A stretch of DNA of 64,000 bases. Origin: Stenotrophomonas maltophilia. GTDB lineage: Bacteria; Pseudomonadota; Gammaproteobacteria; Xanthomonadales; Xanthomonadaceae. Under the pieces are notes generated by a model. The model made no database searches. It was given only the letters and a program-made list of their open reading frames with translations, and was not told where the DNA came from. The stretch lies in assembly GCF_002799245.1 (NCBI RefSeq), contig NZ_NEQV01000007.1:1-64000 (forward strand). The letters run 5' to 3'. Positions 17,083-25,148 of the stretch are shown in pieces (position 1 is the first letter of the stretch; each line of letters starts with the position of its first letter). A program made the translations under genes and the position numbers.

Positions 17083-17372
17083 GCCAGTGATTCTGCCTGC
17101 AGGTAGGCATGCGCCGCGCGAAGGGAGCGCTGGCCATCGTTCATCTGCGCGGCCACGGCATCGCGGCGCTGGCGCAGCAGGCCCAGCAGGCTCTGCTGGC
17201 GCTCGAACAGGGCGCTCAGCGGAGCGTGGTCGGCGGCGCTCAGCGGCTGGCTGAGCAGGGCATGCAGGGTGCTGTCGTGGCCGTCGAGCAGGCTGTCGGC
17301 CTGGTCGAGGGCATCATCGCCCAGCGCCTTCTCGAAGGCGTCCAGCTGCGCGTGCAGTTCCGGCAGGCTCAT
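17079..17372 (-). CDS. fliT: FliT-like flagellar chaperone
   Basis: 97 residues, all helical and Leu/Ala/Gln-rich, without a membrane segment or signal peptide. FliT chaperones for the FliD cap are of this size and lie after fliS, as here; the gene overlaps both fliS and the PilZ gene by 4 bp. The sequence itself is weakly conserved, so the name rests mainly on context. Confidence 0.7.
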   Translation of the reverse strand: MSLPELHAQLDAFEKALGDDALDQADSLLDGHDSTLHALLSQPLSAADHAPLSALFERQQSLLGLLRQRRDAVAAQMNDGQRSLRAAHAYLQAESLA

Positions 17373-17785
17373 GGTGCCACCGCGGCCGGGCGGCGCTGTT
17401 CGTGCGGGATCGCGTTCCAGGCGCTGTCGATCTCGCCCAGCAGCTGCAGCGATTCATCCAGTGCGGCACGGTCGTTGTGCAGATTGGCTTCGGTCAGGCG
17501 CTGCAGCACGTAGTCGTACAGGGCCGACAGGTTGCCGGCGATCTCGCCGCCGGCCTCATGGTCCAGCGAGCCGTTGAGGTGGCCGACGATCGCGCAGACT
17601 TCGCCGATCGCCTTGCCCTTGCCGGCCTGGTCGCCGCGCTCGAGGCTGGCCAGGGCGCGACGCACGCGCTCCAGCGCACCGGCCAGCAGCATCGCCACCA
17701 GCTTGTGCGGATCGGCATCGGCGACCGCACTGGTCACTCCCACCTGGCGGTACTGTTCGGCATATTGACGGCTGGAACCGTACAT
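17369..17785 (-). CDS. fliS: Flagellin export chaperone FliS
   Basis: 138 residues from the ATG at 17785. The start MYGSSRQYAEQYRQV and the following ADPHKLVAMLLAGALERVR are classic FliS, as is LSALYDYVLQRLTEAN. FliS binds the flagellin C-terminus in the cytosol before export. A longer frame upstream was rejected since it lacks family similarity. A sigma-28 type promoter sits in the 128-bp gap before it. Confidence 0.95.
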   Translation of the reverse strand: MYGSSRQYAEQYRQVGVTSAVADADPHKLVAMLLAGALERVRRALASLERGDQAGKGKAIGEVCAIVGHLNGSLDHEAGGEIAGNLSALYDYVLQRLTEANLHNDRAALDESLQLLGEIDSAWNAIPHEQRRPAAVAP

Positions 17786-17868
17786 TCGTGATTCTCCTTG
17801 CGCGGGGTGCCGCCGGGTGATCGTGGGGATCGGTACCGACGGTGCGGCGATGATTGCTGTTGCGTCCG

Positions 17869-17896
17869 TTATCGGTGCGTTGCGCGGCAAACTTGA
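17869..17896 (-). promoter_or_regulatory. Sigma-28 (FliA) type promoter of fliS
   Basis: The minus strand reads TCAAGTTT, 12 nt, ACCGATAA, close to TAAAGTTT-N11-GCCGATAA. The start site would lie about 77 nt before the fliS ATG. It gives the chaperones late expression in step with flagellin. Confidence 0.65.
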
Positions 17897-17913
17897 GTGC
17901 CGCGCACGCATCG

Positions 17914-19332
17914 TCAGCGGTTCAACTGTGCCAGCTGCTGCTGCAGCGACGTATTGCTCTGCTGCAGCTTGCCCATCAGGCTGTCCAGCGCGATGAACTG
18001 CTTCTTGTAGCGCTCTTCCACGCTCTTCATGCGCGTGTCCAGGTCCTTGCGGCGCTTGTCGATGTTGTCCAGCGTGGTGTTCAGGCCCTTGGTACGGGCG
18101 ACGAACGCACCTTCCTTGCCGACCGTGGTGCTGACGTAGCCGTCGACCATGGTGTACAGCGTGCCGGCGCCGCCGGTGTCGCCGGTGATGGCCGAGCGGA
18201 TCTTCTCAGGCTGGCTGGCCAGCGCTGCGGCAAACTTGGTGGTGTCCAGCACCAGGCTGCCGTCCGCGTTCGGGTAGCCGCGCGTCTGCAGGCCCAGCAC
18301 CTTCGGGTCCAGGCCATCGGCGGAAAGCTCCTTCAGCACGCCCGACATCATGGAACGCAGCTGGCTGGAGGCGCCGCGCATCTGCGCGTCGCCGGTCAGC
18401 GTGGCGGCTTCCTTGGTCTTGGCGTCGTACTTGGTTTCCGTGTTGATCGCCGCGATCGCTGCGTTGTAGGCGGTCACGAACTCCTGCATGACCTTGGTCG
18501 CGGCGGCAGTGTCGGTACTGATCACCACCGTGCTCTTGCCGGGAACCTTGAGGTTCAGGGTCAGGCCCGGCACCGCGTCAGCCACGGTGTTGCTCGCACT
18601 GACCACCTTCACGCCATCGATGGTCAGTTCGGCATCGGCCGCAGCGGTGTTCTGCTTGAGGCTGCCGACCAATGCGCCCAGCTTGGGGTCGCTGCCGCCG
18701 TACTCCAGCTTGATCGCGTTGGCGGCGCCGGTCTTCTCCTGGGCGATCGACAGGTACTGGTTGTCGCCGGAGGTGATCAGCGTGGCCTGCACGCCTTCCT
18801 TGCGGCCGGCTGCGTCGATCTTGTTGCGGATGGTGGTCAGCGTATCGCCGTCCTCCACCGCCACGTTCATGGTCTTGGCCTTGTCGCCGACGCCAACGGT
18901 CAGCGTCAAGGTTCCGGCACCGAAGGTGTCGGTCTTCGGGAACGAGGTGTCGGCAATCAGCTTGTGCGCGGTGGCCAGCGAGGTGACCTCCACCTGGTGG
19001 GTGCCGTTGGACGCAGCCGCCTTGGTCGTGCCGAGGTCGTACAGCGCTACCGATGCGGTGAGTACATCTTCGGTGTTGGCGGGCTGTGCCTTGCCGCTGG
19101 CGGTCACCGTGCGGGTATCGAATGCCGTGGTGGCCTTCAGCGCGGTCAGCGCCGTCTTCAGCTTGTCGAAGGCAGCAGTGACGGTGCCGATCGACGACAG
19201 CTGCATCTTGGCCTTGGACTGCTGCAGGTTCAGCGCATTGTCGGCGGGCTTGCGGTCTGCTGCGACCAGCTGGTTGACGATGCTGGAGATATCCAGCCCC
19301 GAGCCGATGCCACCGTATCCAAAGTCTGCCAC
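17914..19332 (-). CDS. fliD: Flagellar filament cap protein FliD
   Basis: 472 residues. The N-terminal signature GIGSGLDISSIVNQLVAADR and the C-terminal coiled coil (DKRRKDLDTRMKSVEERYKK, ending QQQLAQLNR) are diagnostic. FliD caps the filament and folds flagellin subunits. It has its own sigma-54 promoter 97 bp upstream and is followed by fliS after 128 bp. Confidence 0.97.
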   Translation of the reverse strand: MADFGYGGIGSGLDISSIVNQLVAADRKPADNALNLQQSKAKMQLSSIGTVTAAFDKLKTALTALKATTAFDTRTVTASGKAQPANTEDVLTASVALYDLGTTKAAASNGTHQVEVTSLATAHKLIADTSFPKTDTFGAGTLTLTVGVGDKAKTMNVAVEDGDTLTTIRNKIDAAGRKEGVQATLITSGDNQYLSIAQEKTGAANAIKLEYGGSDPKLGALVGSLKQNTAAADAELTIDGVKVVSASNTVADAVPGLTLNLKVPGKSTVVISTDTAAATKVMQEFVTAYNAAIAAINTETKYDAKTKEAATLTGDAQMRGASSQLRSMMSGVLKELSADGLDPKVLGLQTRGYPNADGSLVLDTTKFAAALASQPEKIRSAITGDTGGAGTLYTMVDGYVSTTVGKEGAFVARTKGLNTTLDNIDKRRKDLDTRMKSVEERYKKQFIALDSLMGKLQQSNTSLQQQLAQLNR

Positions 19333-19428
19333 GTCGTTTCTCCTGGTATCCGGGCCTGTCCGTCGTGCGGCAGCCCGTCGTCAACGAAAATAGCGGCCTG
19401 CGCCGCTGGGTCTTGAGGACTTCGTTGA

Positions 19429-19444
19429 TGCATGTGCCGTGCCA
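19429..19444 (-). promoter_or_regulatory. Sigma-54 promoter of fliD
   Basis: The minus strand reads TGGCAC-GGCAC-ATGCA, matching the -24/-12 consensus with correct spacing, 97 bp before the fliD ATG. Confidence 0.8.
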
Positions 19445-19462
19445 ATCGCCTGGCGCGGGTTC

Positions 19463-19478
19463 TGGCACGCAGGTTGCA
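19463..19478 (+). promoter_or_regulatory. Plus-strand consensus sigma-54 site with no target gene
   Basis: It reads TGGCAC-GCAGG-TTGCA, an exact match to the consensus. It stands back to back with the fliD promoter, 18 bp away, and points into the region antisense to the 3' end of fliC1. No coding gene lies downstream on this strand for many kilobases. Confidence 0.65.
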
Positions 19479-19531
19479 GGAGGGTTGGGGCAGGGTGCGG
19501 GTAGGTTCACCGCGGGCTGCCGGGAGTCTGC

Positions 19532-19560
19532 AAAAAGCCCTCCCCCAATGCAGGGGAGGG
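19532..19560 (-). terminator. Rho-independent terminator downstream of fliC1
   Basis: On the minus strand an 8-bp stem (ccctcccc/ggggaggg) with a 7-nt loop is followed by C and five T. It is 214 bp past the fliC1 stop and beyond another hairpin. Confidence 0.8.
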
Positions 19561-19723
19561 ATCAGGCTACTGACAATCGGGGGGAGACGAAGCCGCCCGG
19601 TACGTACAGTCAAAGGTACAGCGCTGAAAGAGAGGTCCGCAGGAGCGGGCGATACCAAGCCGGTTCGGGAGTGATCCCGGGCCGGGCATGGCCCGCGCCT
19701 TCGTGCATCGTGGCTTCCCGGTT

Positions 19724-19757
19724 GCCGCTACCGTCGGTTCGATCCGACGGTAGCGGC
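19724..19757. terminator. Hairpin after fliC1
   Basis: A perfect 14-bp stem (gccgctaccgtcgg and complement) with a 6-nt loop, 16 bp past the fliC1 stop. There is no T-run on the minus strand, so it may stabilise the mRNA end as well as terminate. Confidence 0.7.
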
Positions 19758-19773
19758 GCCTTCTTGCCGTGGA

Positions 19774-20952
19774 TCAGCGCAGCAGGCTGAGCACGCCCTG
19801 CGGCACCTGGTTGGCCTGGGCCAGCATGGCCGTACCGGCCTGCTGCAGGATCTGGGTGCGGGTCAGCTCGGCGGTTTCCTTGGCGAAGTCGGTGTCCTTG
19901 ATGCGGCTGCGCGATGCCGACAGGTTCTCCGACGAGGTCTGCAGGTTGGCCACGACCGAGGTGAAGCGGTTCTGGATCGCACCGAGGTCGGCGCGGGTGC
20001 TGTTGATCGCACCCAGGGCCTTGTCGACCACTTCCAGGGCCTGCTGGGCGCCGAGCACGGTGCTCACGTCCAGCTTCTGCACGTTGGCCGAGGTATCGGT
20101 GCCGGCGGTGTAGGCGCCCGCAGCCGCCGCGGTGCCCCAGGTCTTGGCGGTCGCGTCGTAGTCGCTGCGCATCAGGGCGATATCGGCAGTGGCAACGGCC
20201 TTGCCTTCCTTCACCGAGCTCAGCTTCAGGGTGCCATCGGAATTGGCTTCGGCGTAGATGCCGGCCTCGCCGATCTTGGCATTGATGGCGGTGGCGACAG
20301 CCTTCGATGCATCGGCCGTGGTGGCGCCGGCCTTCACTTCAACCGTGCCGATGTCCACGCCCATTACCGTGCCGGAGAAGCGGGCACCGTCGGTGCTGGC
20401 GGTCAGGGCAGCGGTTGCACCGGTGGCGAAGGTCGAGGTGCCCAGCGAGCCGGACTTGGCATCGATGGTCTTGTCGATGGCGATGGCCTGGCCGGCATTG
20501 GCGCCAACCTGGAACAGCTGGCTGGAGAAGGTGCCGTCCAGCAGCTTGGTGCCGTTGAAGTCCGACTGCTTGGCGACGCGGTCGATTTCCGAGACCAGCT
20601 GGGTCACTTCGGCCTGCAGCGCCTTGCGGTCGCTGGCCGAGTTGGTGGCGTTGGAGGCCTGCACCGACAGCTCGCGGACGCGCTGCAGGTTGTTGCCGAT
20701 TTCGGTCAGCGAACCTTCGGCGACCTGGGCCAGCGAGATGCCGTCGTTGGCATTGCGGATGGCGACGTCGGTACCGCGGATCTGCGTGCCGAAGCGCTCG
20801 GAGATCGCCAGGCCGGCGGCGTCGTCCTTGGCGCTGTTGATGCGCGAGCCGGAGGACAGGCGCTGGATGGTGGTGGCCAGCGAGCTGCCGCTGGTGCTCA
20901 GGTTGCGCTGAGCATTCAGGGACATGGTGTTGGTGTTGATGACTTGTGCCAT
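19774..20952 (-). CDS. fliC: Flagellin FliC, third gene of the tandem set
   Basis: 392 residues. The conserved D0/D1 ends are present (MAQVINTNTMSLNAQRNLST; C-terminal QAGTAMLAQANQVPQGVL), with a variable middle (about 150-295). The first 140 and last 85 residues are the same as in the next flagellin gene apart from isolated changes. It has a degenerate sigma-28-like motif upstream (TGAAACAC, 11 nt, GCCAAAGG). FliC is exported and builds the filament. Confidence 0.96.
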   Translation of the reverse strand: MAQVINTNTMSLNAQRNLSTSGSSLATTIQRLSSGSRINSAKDDAAGLAISERFGTQIRGTDVAIRNANDGISLAQVAEGSLTEIGNNLQRVRELSVQASNATNSASDRKALQAEVTQLVSEIDRVAKQSDFNGTKLLDGTFSSQLFQVGANAGQAIAIDKTIDAKSGSLGTSTFATGATAALTASTDGARFSGTVMGVDIGTVEVKAGATTADASKAVATAINAKIGEAGIYAEANSDGTLKLSSVKEGKAVATADIALMRSDYDATAKTWGTAAAAGAYTAGTDTSANVQKLDVSTVLGAQQALEVVDKALGAINSTRADLGAIQNRFTSVVANLQTSSENLSASRSRIKDTDFAKETAELTRTQILQQAGTAMLAQANQVPQGVLSLLR

Positions 20953-20992
20953 GGTGATTTTCCTTTGGCGAAGGTGGAACGTGTTTCAGGAT

Positions 20993-21019
20993 CCGGGCGC
21001 CGCCTCATGCGGCGCCCGG
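20993..21019 (-). terminator. Hairpin after the second flagellin gene
   Basis: A perfect 11-bp stem, ccgggcgccgc with its complement and a 5-nt loop, 19 bp past the stop. It separates the second and third flagellin genes. Confidence 0.7.
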
Positions 21020-21038
21020 AGGTCGATCAGCGAGCGGA

Positions 21039-22229
21039 TCAGCGCAGCAGGCTGAGCACGCCCTGCGGCACCTGGTTGGCCTGGGCCAGCATGGCCGTAC
21101 CGGCCTGCTGCAGGATCTGGGTGCGGGTCAGTTCGGCGGTTTCCTTGGCGAAGTCGGTGTCCTTGATGCGGCTGCGCGATGCCGACAGGTTTTCCGACGA
21201 GGTCTGCAGGTTGGCCACGACCGAGGTGAAGCGGTTCTGGATCGCACCGAGGTCGGCGCGGGTGCTGTTGATCGCACCCAGGGCCTTGTCGACGATTTCC
21301 ATCGCCTGCTGGGCGCCCTTCACGGTGCTCACGTCCAGGTTGCTGGCGTACTTCGCGGCCGGCGCCGCAGCAGCGGTGGTGGCGGTGAAGGTCGGCGCGG
21401 TGGCGCCGGTCCAGGTGCCCGGGGTCGCGGTGATGGCCTTGAACGAGCCATCGGCGTTGACGCTGTCCTTGACCGAGGTCAGGGTCACGCCAGCGGTGCC
21501 GTTCACTTCGGCGTAGACGCCGGTCTCGCCGATCTTGGCGTTGATCGCGGTCACCAGTGCCTCACGCGAGGCCTTGCCGGTGGCAGCGGCGTCAGCGCCC
21601 TGCTTGACCGAGACATCGGCAATGGCAACGCCGTTGATCTGCAGGCCGCTGGTGCTGAAATCAGCGTTGGTACCCGGGTCGGCCAGGGCCAGCGAGTTGG
21701 TGTCGAACTTGGCGCCACCCAGGGCATTGGCCTTGGCATCGATGGTCTTGTCGATGGCGATGGCCTGGCCGGCGTTGGCGCCAACCTGGAACAGCTGGCT
21801 GGAGAACGAACCGTCCAGCAGCTTGGTGCCGTTGAAGTCCGACTGCTTGGCGACGCGGTCGATTTCCGAGACCAGCTGGGTCACTTCGGCCTGCAGCGCC
21901 TTGCGGTCGCTGGCCGAGTTGGTGGCGTTGGAGGCCTGCACCGACAGCTCGCGGACGCGCTGCAGGTTGTTGCCGATTTCGGTCAGCGAACCTTCGGCGA
22001 CCTGGGCCAGCGAGATGCCGTCGTTGGCGTTGCGGATGGCGACGTCGGTACCGCGGATCTGCGTGCCGAAGCGCTCGGAGATCGCCAGGCCGGCGGCGTC
22101 GTCCTTGGCGCTGTTGATGCGCGAACCGGAGGACAGGCGCTGGATGGTGGTGGCCAGCGAGCTGCCGCTGGTGCTCAGGTTACGCTGAGCATTCAACGAC
22201 ATCGTATTGGTGTTGATGACTTGTGCCAT
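21039..22229 (-). CDS. fliC: Flagellin FliC, second gene of the tandem set
   Basis: 396 residues with the same conserved ends as its neighbours and a distinct middle (about 150-300, rich in Ala, Thr and Gly) that would face the filament surface. Its ends are almost identical to the 19774-20952 gene, suggesting recent copying between them. The 72-bp space to the first flagellin gene holds that gene's terminator; only a weak sigma-28-like motif is visible there. Confidence 0.96.
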   Translation of the reverse strand: MAQVINTNTMSLNAQRNLSTSGSSLATTIQRLSSGSRINSAKDDAAGLAISERFGTQIRGTDVAIRNANDGISLAQVAEGSLTEIGNNLQRVRELSVQASNATNSASDRKALQAEVTQLVSEIDRVAKQSDFNGTKLLDGSFSSQLFQVGANAGQAIAIDKTIDAKANALGGAKFDTNSLALADPGTNADFSTSGLQINGVAIADVSVKQGADAAATGKASREALVTAINAKIGETGVYAEVNGTAGVTLTSVKDSVNADGSFKAITATPGTWTGATAPTFTATTAAAAPAAKYASNLDVSTVKGAQQAMEIVDKALGAINSTRADLGAIQNRFTSVVANLQTSSENLSASRSRIKDTDFAKETAELTRTQILQQAGTAMLAQANQVPQGVLSLLR

Positions 22230-22270
22230 GAGGAGAGGTCCTTGAGCGGTTGCACGTGAGTTGGGTTAGA

Positions 22271-22294
22271 CGCCCCCGACGTGCCCCGGGGGCG
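22271..22294 (-). terminator. Hairpin after the first flagellin gene
   Basis: An 8-bp stem (cgcccccg/cgggggcg) with an 8-nt loop, 8 bp past the stop. Confidence 0.65.
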
Positions 22295-22301
22295 GCTCAT
22301 G

Positions 22302-23522
22302 TCAGCGCTGCAACAGGCTGAGCACGTTCTGCGGTACCTGGTTGGCCTGGGCCAGCATGGCCGTGCCGGCCTGCTGCAGGATCTGGGTGCGGGTCAGTTC
22401 GGCGGTTTCCTTGGCGAAGTCGGTATCGCGGATGCGGCTGCGCGATGCGGACAGGTTCTCCGAGGAGGTCTGCAGGTTGGCCACCACCGAGGTGAAGCGG
22501 TTCTGGATCGCGCCGAGGTCGGCGCGGACGCTGTTGACCGATTCCAGGGCCTTGTCGACGATCGACATCGCCTTCTGTGCGCCTTCGGCGGTGGTGACGT
22601 TCAGGTCCTTGACGAAGCTGGCCGCTGCACCGGTCAGGGTGCCGCCATTGGTGCTGGTCTCGGTCAGGCCCAGGCCGGCGATGGTCGCGGCGGTGGCGCC
22701 GGCCGGCGGGGTCGCCGCGCTGACACCCAGGGCGAAGGTCTGGCCATCCTTGACCGAGGCCAGGCTGATGACGCCGGCATTGACCGAGGCCACCACGCCG
22801 GTTTCACCCAGCTTGTTGTTGATCGCCGCAGCGGTGGCCGAGGTGATCGATTCGCCGGCCTTCACGGTGAAGTCGCTGATGGTGACCGTGGTGGCGGTGC
22901 CGCCCGGCGGGGTCACCGAGACCTGCAGGCCGGAGTAGGTGGTGTCGGCGGTTGCCTTGTCGGCCGCTGCCAGGCTGGTGCCGGTGTAGCCGTTGGCGAA
23001 GGTCGCGGCGCCCAGCGAATCGGCCTTGGCGTTGACCACGCTGTTGATGGCGATGGCCTGGCCGGCGTTGGCGCCAACCTGGAACAGCTGGCTGGTGAAG
23101 CTGCCGTCCAGCAGCTTGGTGCCGTTGAAGTCGGCCTGCTTGGCGACGCGGTCGATCTCGCTGACCAGCTGGGTCACTTCGGCCTGCAGGGCCTTGCGGT
23201 CGCTGGCCGAGTTGGTGGCGTTGGAGGCCTGCACGCCCAGTTCGCGGATGCGCTGCAGGTTGTTGCCGACTTCGTTCAGCGAACCTTCGGCGACCTGGGC
23301 CAGCGAGATGCCGTCGTTGGCGTTGCGGATGGCCACGTCCAGACCACGGATCTGGGTGGTGAAGCGCTCGCTGATGGCCAGGCCGGCCGCGTCGTCCTTC
23401 GCGCTGTTGATGCGCAGGCCGGACGAGAGGCGCTGGATGGTGGTAGCGAGCGAGCTGCCGCTGGTGCTCAGGTTGCGCTGAGCGTTGAGCGACATCGTAT
23501 TGGTGTTGATTACCTGTGCCAT
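22302..23522 (-). CDS. fliC: Flagellin FliC, first gene of the tandem set
   Basis: 406 residues from the ATG at 23522 (MAQVINTNTMSLNAQRN), the start shared with the other two flagellins; an upstream in-frame extension lacks similarity. Its ends differ from the other two at several sites (for example GLRINSAKDD, FTTQIRGLDV, EVGNNLQRIRELG and a final Arg), so it is the most diverged copy. It alone has a strong sigma-28 promoter and a long leader. Confidence 0.96.
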   Translation of the reverse strand: MAQVINTNTMSLNAQRNLSTSGSSLATTIQRLSSGLRINSAKDDAAGLAISERFTTQIRGLDVAIRNANDGISLAQVAEGSLNEVGNNLQRIRELGVQASNATNSASDRKALQAEVTQLVSEIDRVAKQADFNGTKLLDGSFTSQLFQVGANAGQAIAINSVVNAKADSLGAATFANGYTGTSLAAADKATADTTYSGLQVSVTPPGGTATTVTISDFTVKAGESITSATAAAINNKLGETGVVASVNAGVISLASVKDGQTFALGVSAATPPAGATAATIAGLGLTETSTNGGTLTGAAASFVKDLNVTTAEGAQKAMSIVDKALESVNSVRADLGAIQNRFTSVVANLQTSSENLSASRSRIRDTDFAKETAELTRTQILQQAGTAMLAQANQVPQNVLSLLQR

Positions 23523-23616
23523 GGGGTCGTCTCCTCTTATGTGGAACCCGTTGGTGAATGAAACGAAGCGCCGCCTGTTTTTTTGTGTGGCTGTGTGCTC
23601 CGCCGTTGCCAAATGA

Positions 23617-23643
23617 ATAACGGCGCTTTGTCAACAACCTTTA
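23617..23643 (-). promoter_or_regulatory. Sigma-28 (FliA) promoter of the first flagellin gene
   Basis: The minus strand reads TAAAGGTT, 11 nt, GCCGTTAT, near the consensus TAAAGTTT-N11-GCCGATAA, with a leader of about 88 nt to the ATG at 23522. Confidence 0.85.
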
Positions 23644-23888
23644 GCCGTGAATTCCGCTGGAGCCGGAAATCGTTGCCTGAAGCTGTTTTTCCGGGGTTTT
23701 CCGCCCGGTTGCCGGGGTGGAAGCGGCCCCGGAAGGGGCGGTCGGGCAGGGCCTGACCAGCGCTGATGAAGGTATCGGCGGGGTGGGGCCGGGCTTGAAG
23801 GGGAATCACGGAAAATCGCCCGCGAAGGGCCCGATGGCGGCATCGCGCTGCCATGCCCGGCGAGTACGGCGGCAGGCAGCCGCGCAAA

Positions 23889-23923
23889 CGAAAAAGGCCG
23901 CGATGCAGGGCATCGCGGCCTTT
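23889..23923 (-). terminator. Rho-independent terminator of the flg operon
   Basis: On the minus strand a 13-bp stem (aaaggccgcgatg with its complement, 5-nt loop) is followed by TTTTT. It is 23 bp past the flgL stop. Confidence 0.85.
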
Positions 23924-23945
23924 CAGGGGTGACGCGGGAGAGGCG

Positions 23946-25148
23946 TCAGCGCAGCTTGTTGAACAGTGACATGGACTGCATCTGCGAGAAGATCGTCTGC
24001 GCCGCCTGCAACGCGGTGCTCTGCAGCTGGTACTGGCTCAGCGCGTCGGCGTAATCCAGGTCACGCATCTGCGACAGCGTGGTCTTCAGGGTCACGCCAT
24101 TGGCCTCGCGCATGTCGGCCGCGTTGTCCAGCGCCTTCAACTGCGCGCCCCCTGCAGCACGCGAATCGATCATCCGCTCGGAGGCGCGTGCCACGTCGCG
24201 CAGTGCGCTCTGCAGCTGGTTCTGCTGCGCGGTCATCTGTGCAGTGGTACCCGTGTCGGCACCCAGCGCCGCCACCAGGTTGTCCATGGTGGAGAAGATG
24301 TCGCGGCTGCTGGCCGCCTGCACGTTGAAGCTGTCACCCGCCGCCGGAGCGCCGGTGATGCGCAGGCGCACACCGTTCACCTCAAGGTCGTCGCCGGCCT
24401 TGTAGGTGCCGGTGCCGGTCACGTTGCCCGCACCATCCACCACCTCGTACTGGGTGCCGGTGGTGAAGCGGACGCTGAAACCCTGGCCGCTCCAGCTGTC
24501 GCTGCCGTCGCGGGTGACGTTGGTCAGCACGCCGTTGCCGGTGTTGCCGGCAGCGGCGCTGCCGTCAACAAAGCCATCGCCGGTGGGAATGCGCATGAAG
24601 ATCTCGCTGCCGGGAAGGGCATCGCGCACATAGGTATCGGGGCCGACTTCAACCTGGCGCTGGGTCTGGTCGCCGCGGTAGACCACCTTGCCGTTGATCT
24701 TGGCAAACGGCGGGTCACCGTCGTTGGTGCCACCGAACACGTAGCGGCCGGTACCATCGTCGGCGTTGGCCAGCGACAGCAGGCCGTCGCGGATCTGGTT
24801 GACCTCGGTGATCAGCGTCTTCTTGTCCGCAGCGCTCAGCGCCGGATTGCTGGCCTGGATGGTCAGATCGTTGACGCGCGCCATCAGGTCGTTGACCTGG
24901 GCCAGGGTGTTTTCCTGCACGCCCAGGCGGTTCTGCACGTTGCCGGCGTTGAGCTTCATGCGATCCAATGCGGCCAGGCTGCGGTCAAGGCCGACCGCAG
25001 TGCCGGCGGCCACCGGATCGTCCTTGGCGCTGACGATCTTGCTGCCGGTCGCGATCTGCTGTTCCAGGTGACTGAGCTTGGCCTGCTTGGCCATCATCAG
25101 CGACACGGACTGGTTGAACATCATGCTGGTGGAGATGCGGCTGCTCAT
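23946..25148 (-). CDS. flgL: Hook-filament junction protein FlgL (HAP3)
   Basis: 400 residues. The flagellin-like N-terminus (MSSRISTSMMFNQSVSLMM; LEQQIATGSKIVSAKDDP) and C-terminus (YADALSQYQLQSTALQAAQT, ending LFNKLR) identify it. It joins the hook to the filament after FlgK. It overlaps flgK by 4 bp and is the last gene of the flg run. Confidence 0.96.
   Translation of the reverse strand: MSSRISTSMMFNQSVSLMMAKQAKLSHLEQQIATGSKIVSAKDDPVAAGTAVGLDRSLAALDRMKLNAGNVQNRLGVQENTLAQVNDLMARVNDLTIQASNPALSAADKKTLITEVNQIRDGLLSLANADDGTGRYVFGGTNDGDPPFAKINGKVVYRGDQTQRQVEVGPDTYVRDALPGSEIFMRIPTGDGFVDGSAAAGNTGNGVLTNVTRDGSDSWSGQGFSVRFTTGTQYEVVDGAGNVTGTGTYKAGDDLEVNGVRLRITGAPAAGDSFNVQAASSRDIFSTMDNLVAALGADTGTTAQMTAQQNQLQSALRDVARASERMIDSRAAGGAQLKALDNAADMREANGVTLKTTLSQMRDLDYADALSQYQLQSTALQAAQTIFSQMQSMSLFNKLR

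Larger units (their letters stand above)
19333..19773. other. Intergenic region between fliD and fliC1 with divergent sigma-54 sites
   Basis: No convincing gene is seen in these 441 bp. In order they hold the fliD promoter (minus), a consensus plus-strand sigma-54 site, a T-run terminator for the minus strand, about 165 bp of unassigned sequence, and a 14-bp-stem hairpin just after the fliC1 stop. An open frame of 141 codons on the plus strand has no ribosome site or family look and runs into fliC1 antisense. Confidence 0.6.
23523..23945. other. Leader and promoter region between the flagellins and flgL
   Basis: No gene is seen. It carries the 85-90 nt flagellin leader, the sigma-28 promoter at 23617-23643, about 245 bp without recognised signals, and the flgL terminator. 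Confidence 0.7.

Noticed and set aside
17880..17900. Sigma-54 promoter for fliS
   Set aside because: A GGCAC...TTTGC-like sequence is present, but the GG-to-GC distance is one base too long; the overlapping sigma-28 motif fits better.
19365..19790. 141-codon plus-strand gene between fliD and fliC1
   Set aside because: It overlaps the fliD promoter and antisense fliC1, has no ribosome site, and shows no protein-like pattern.
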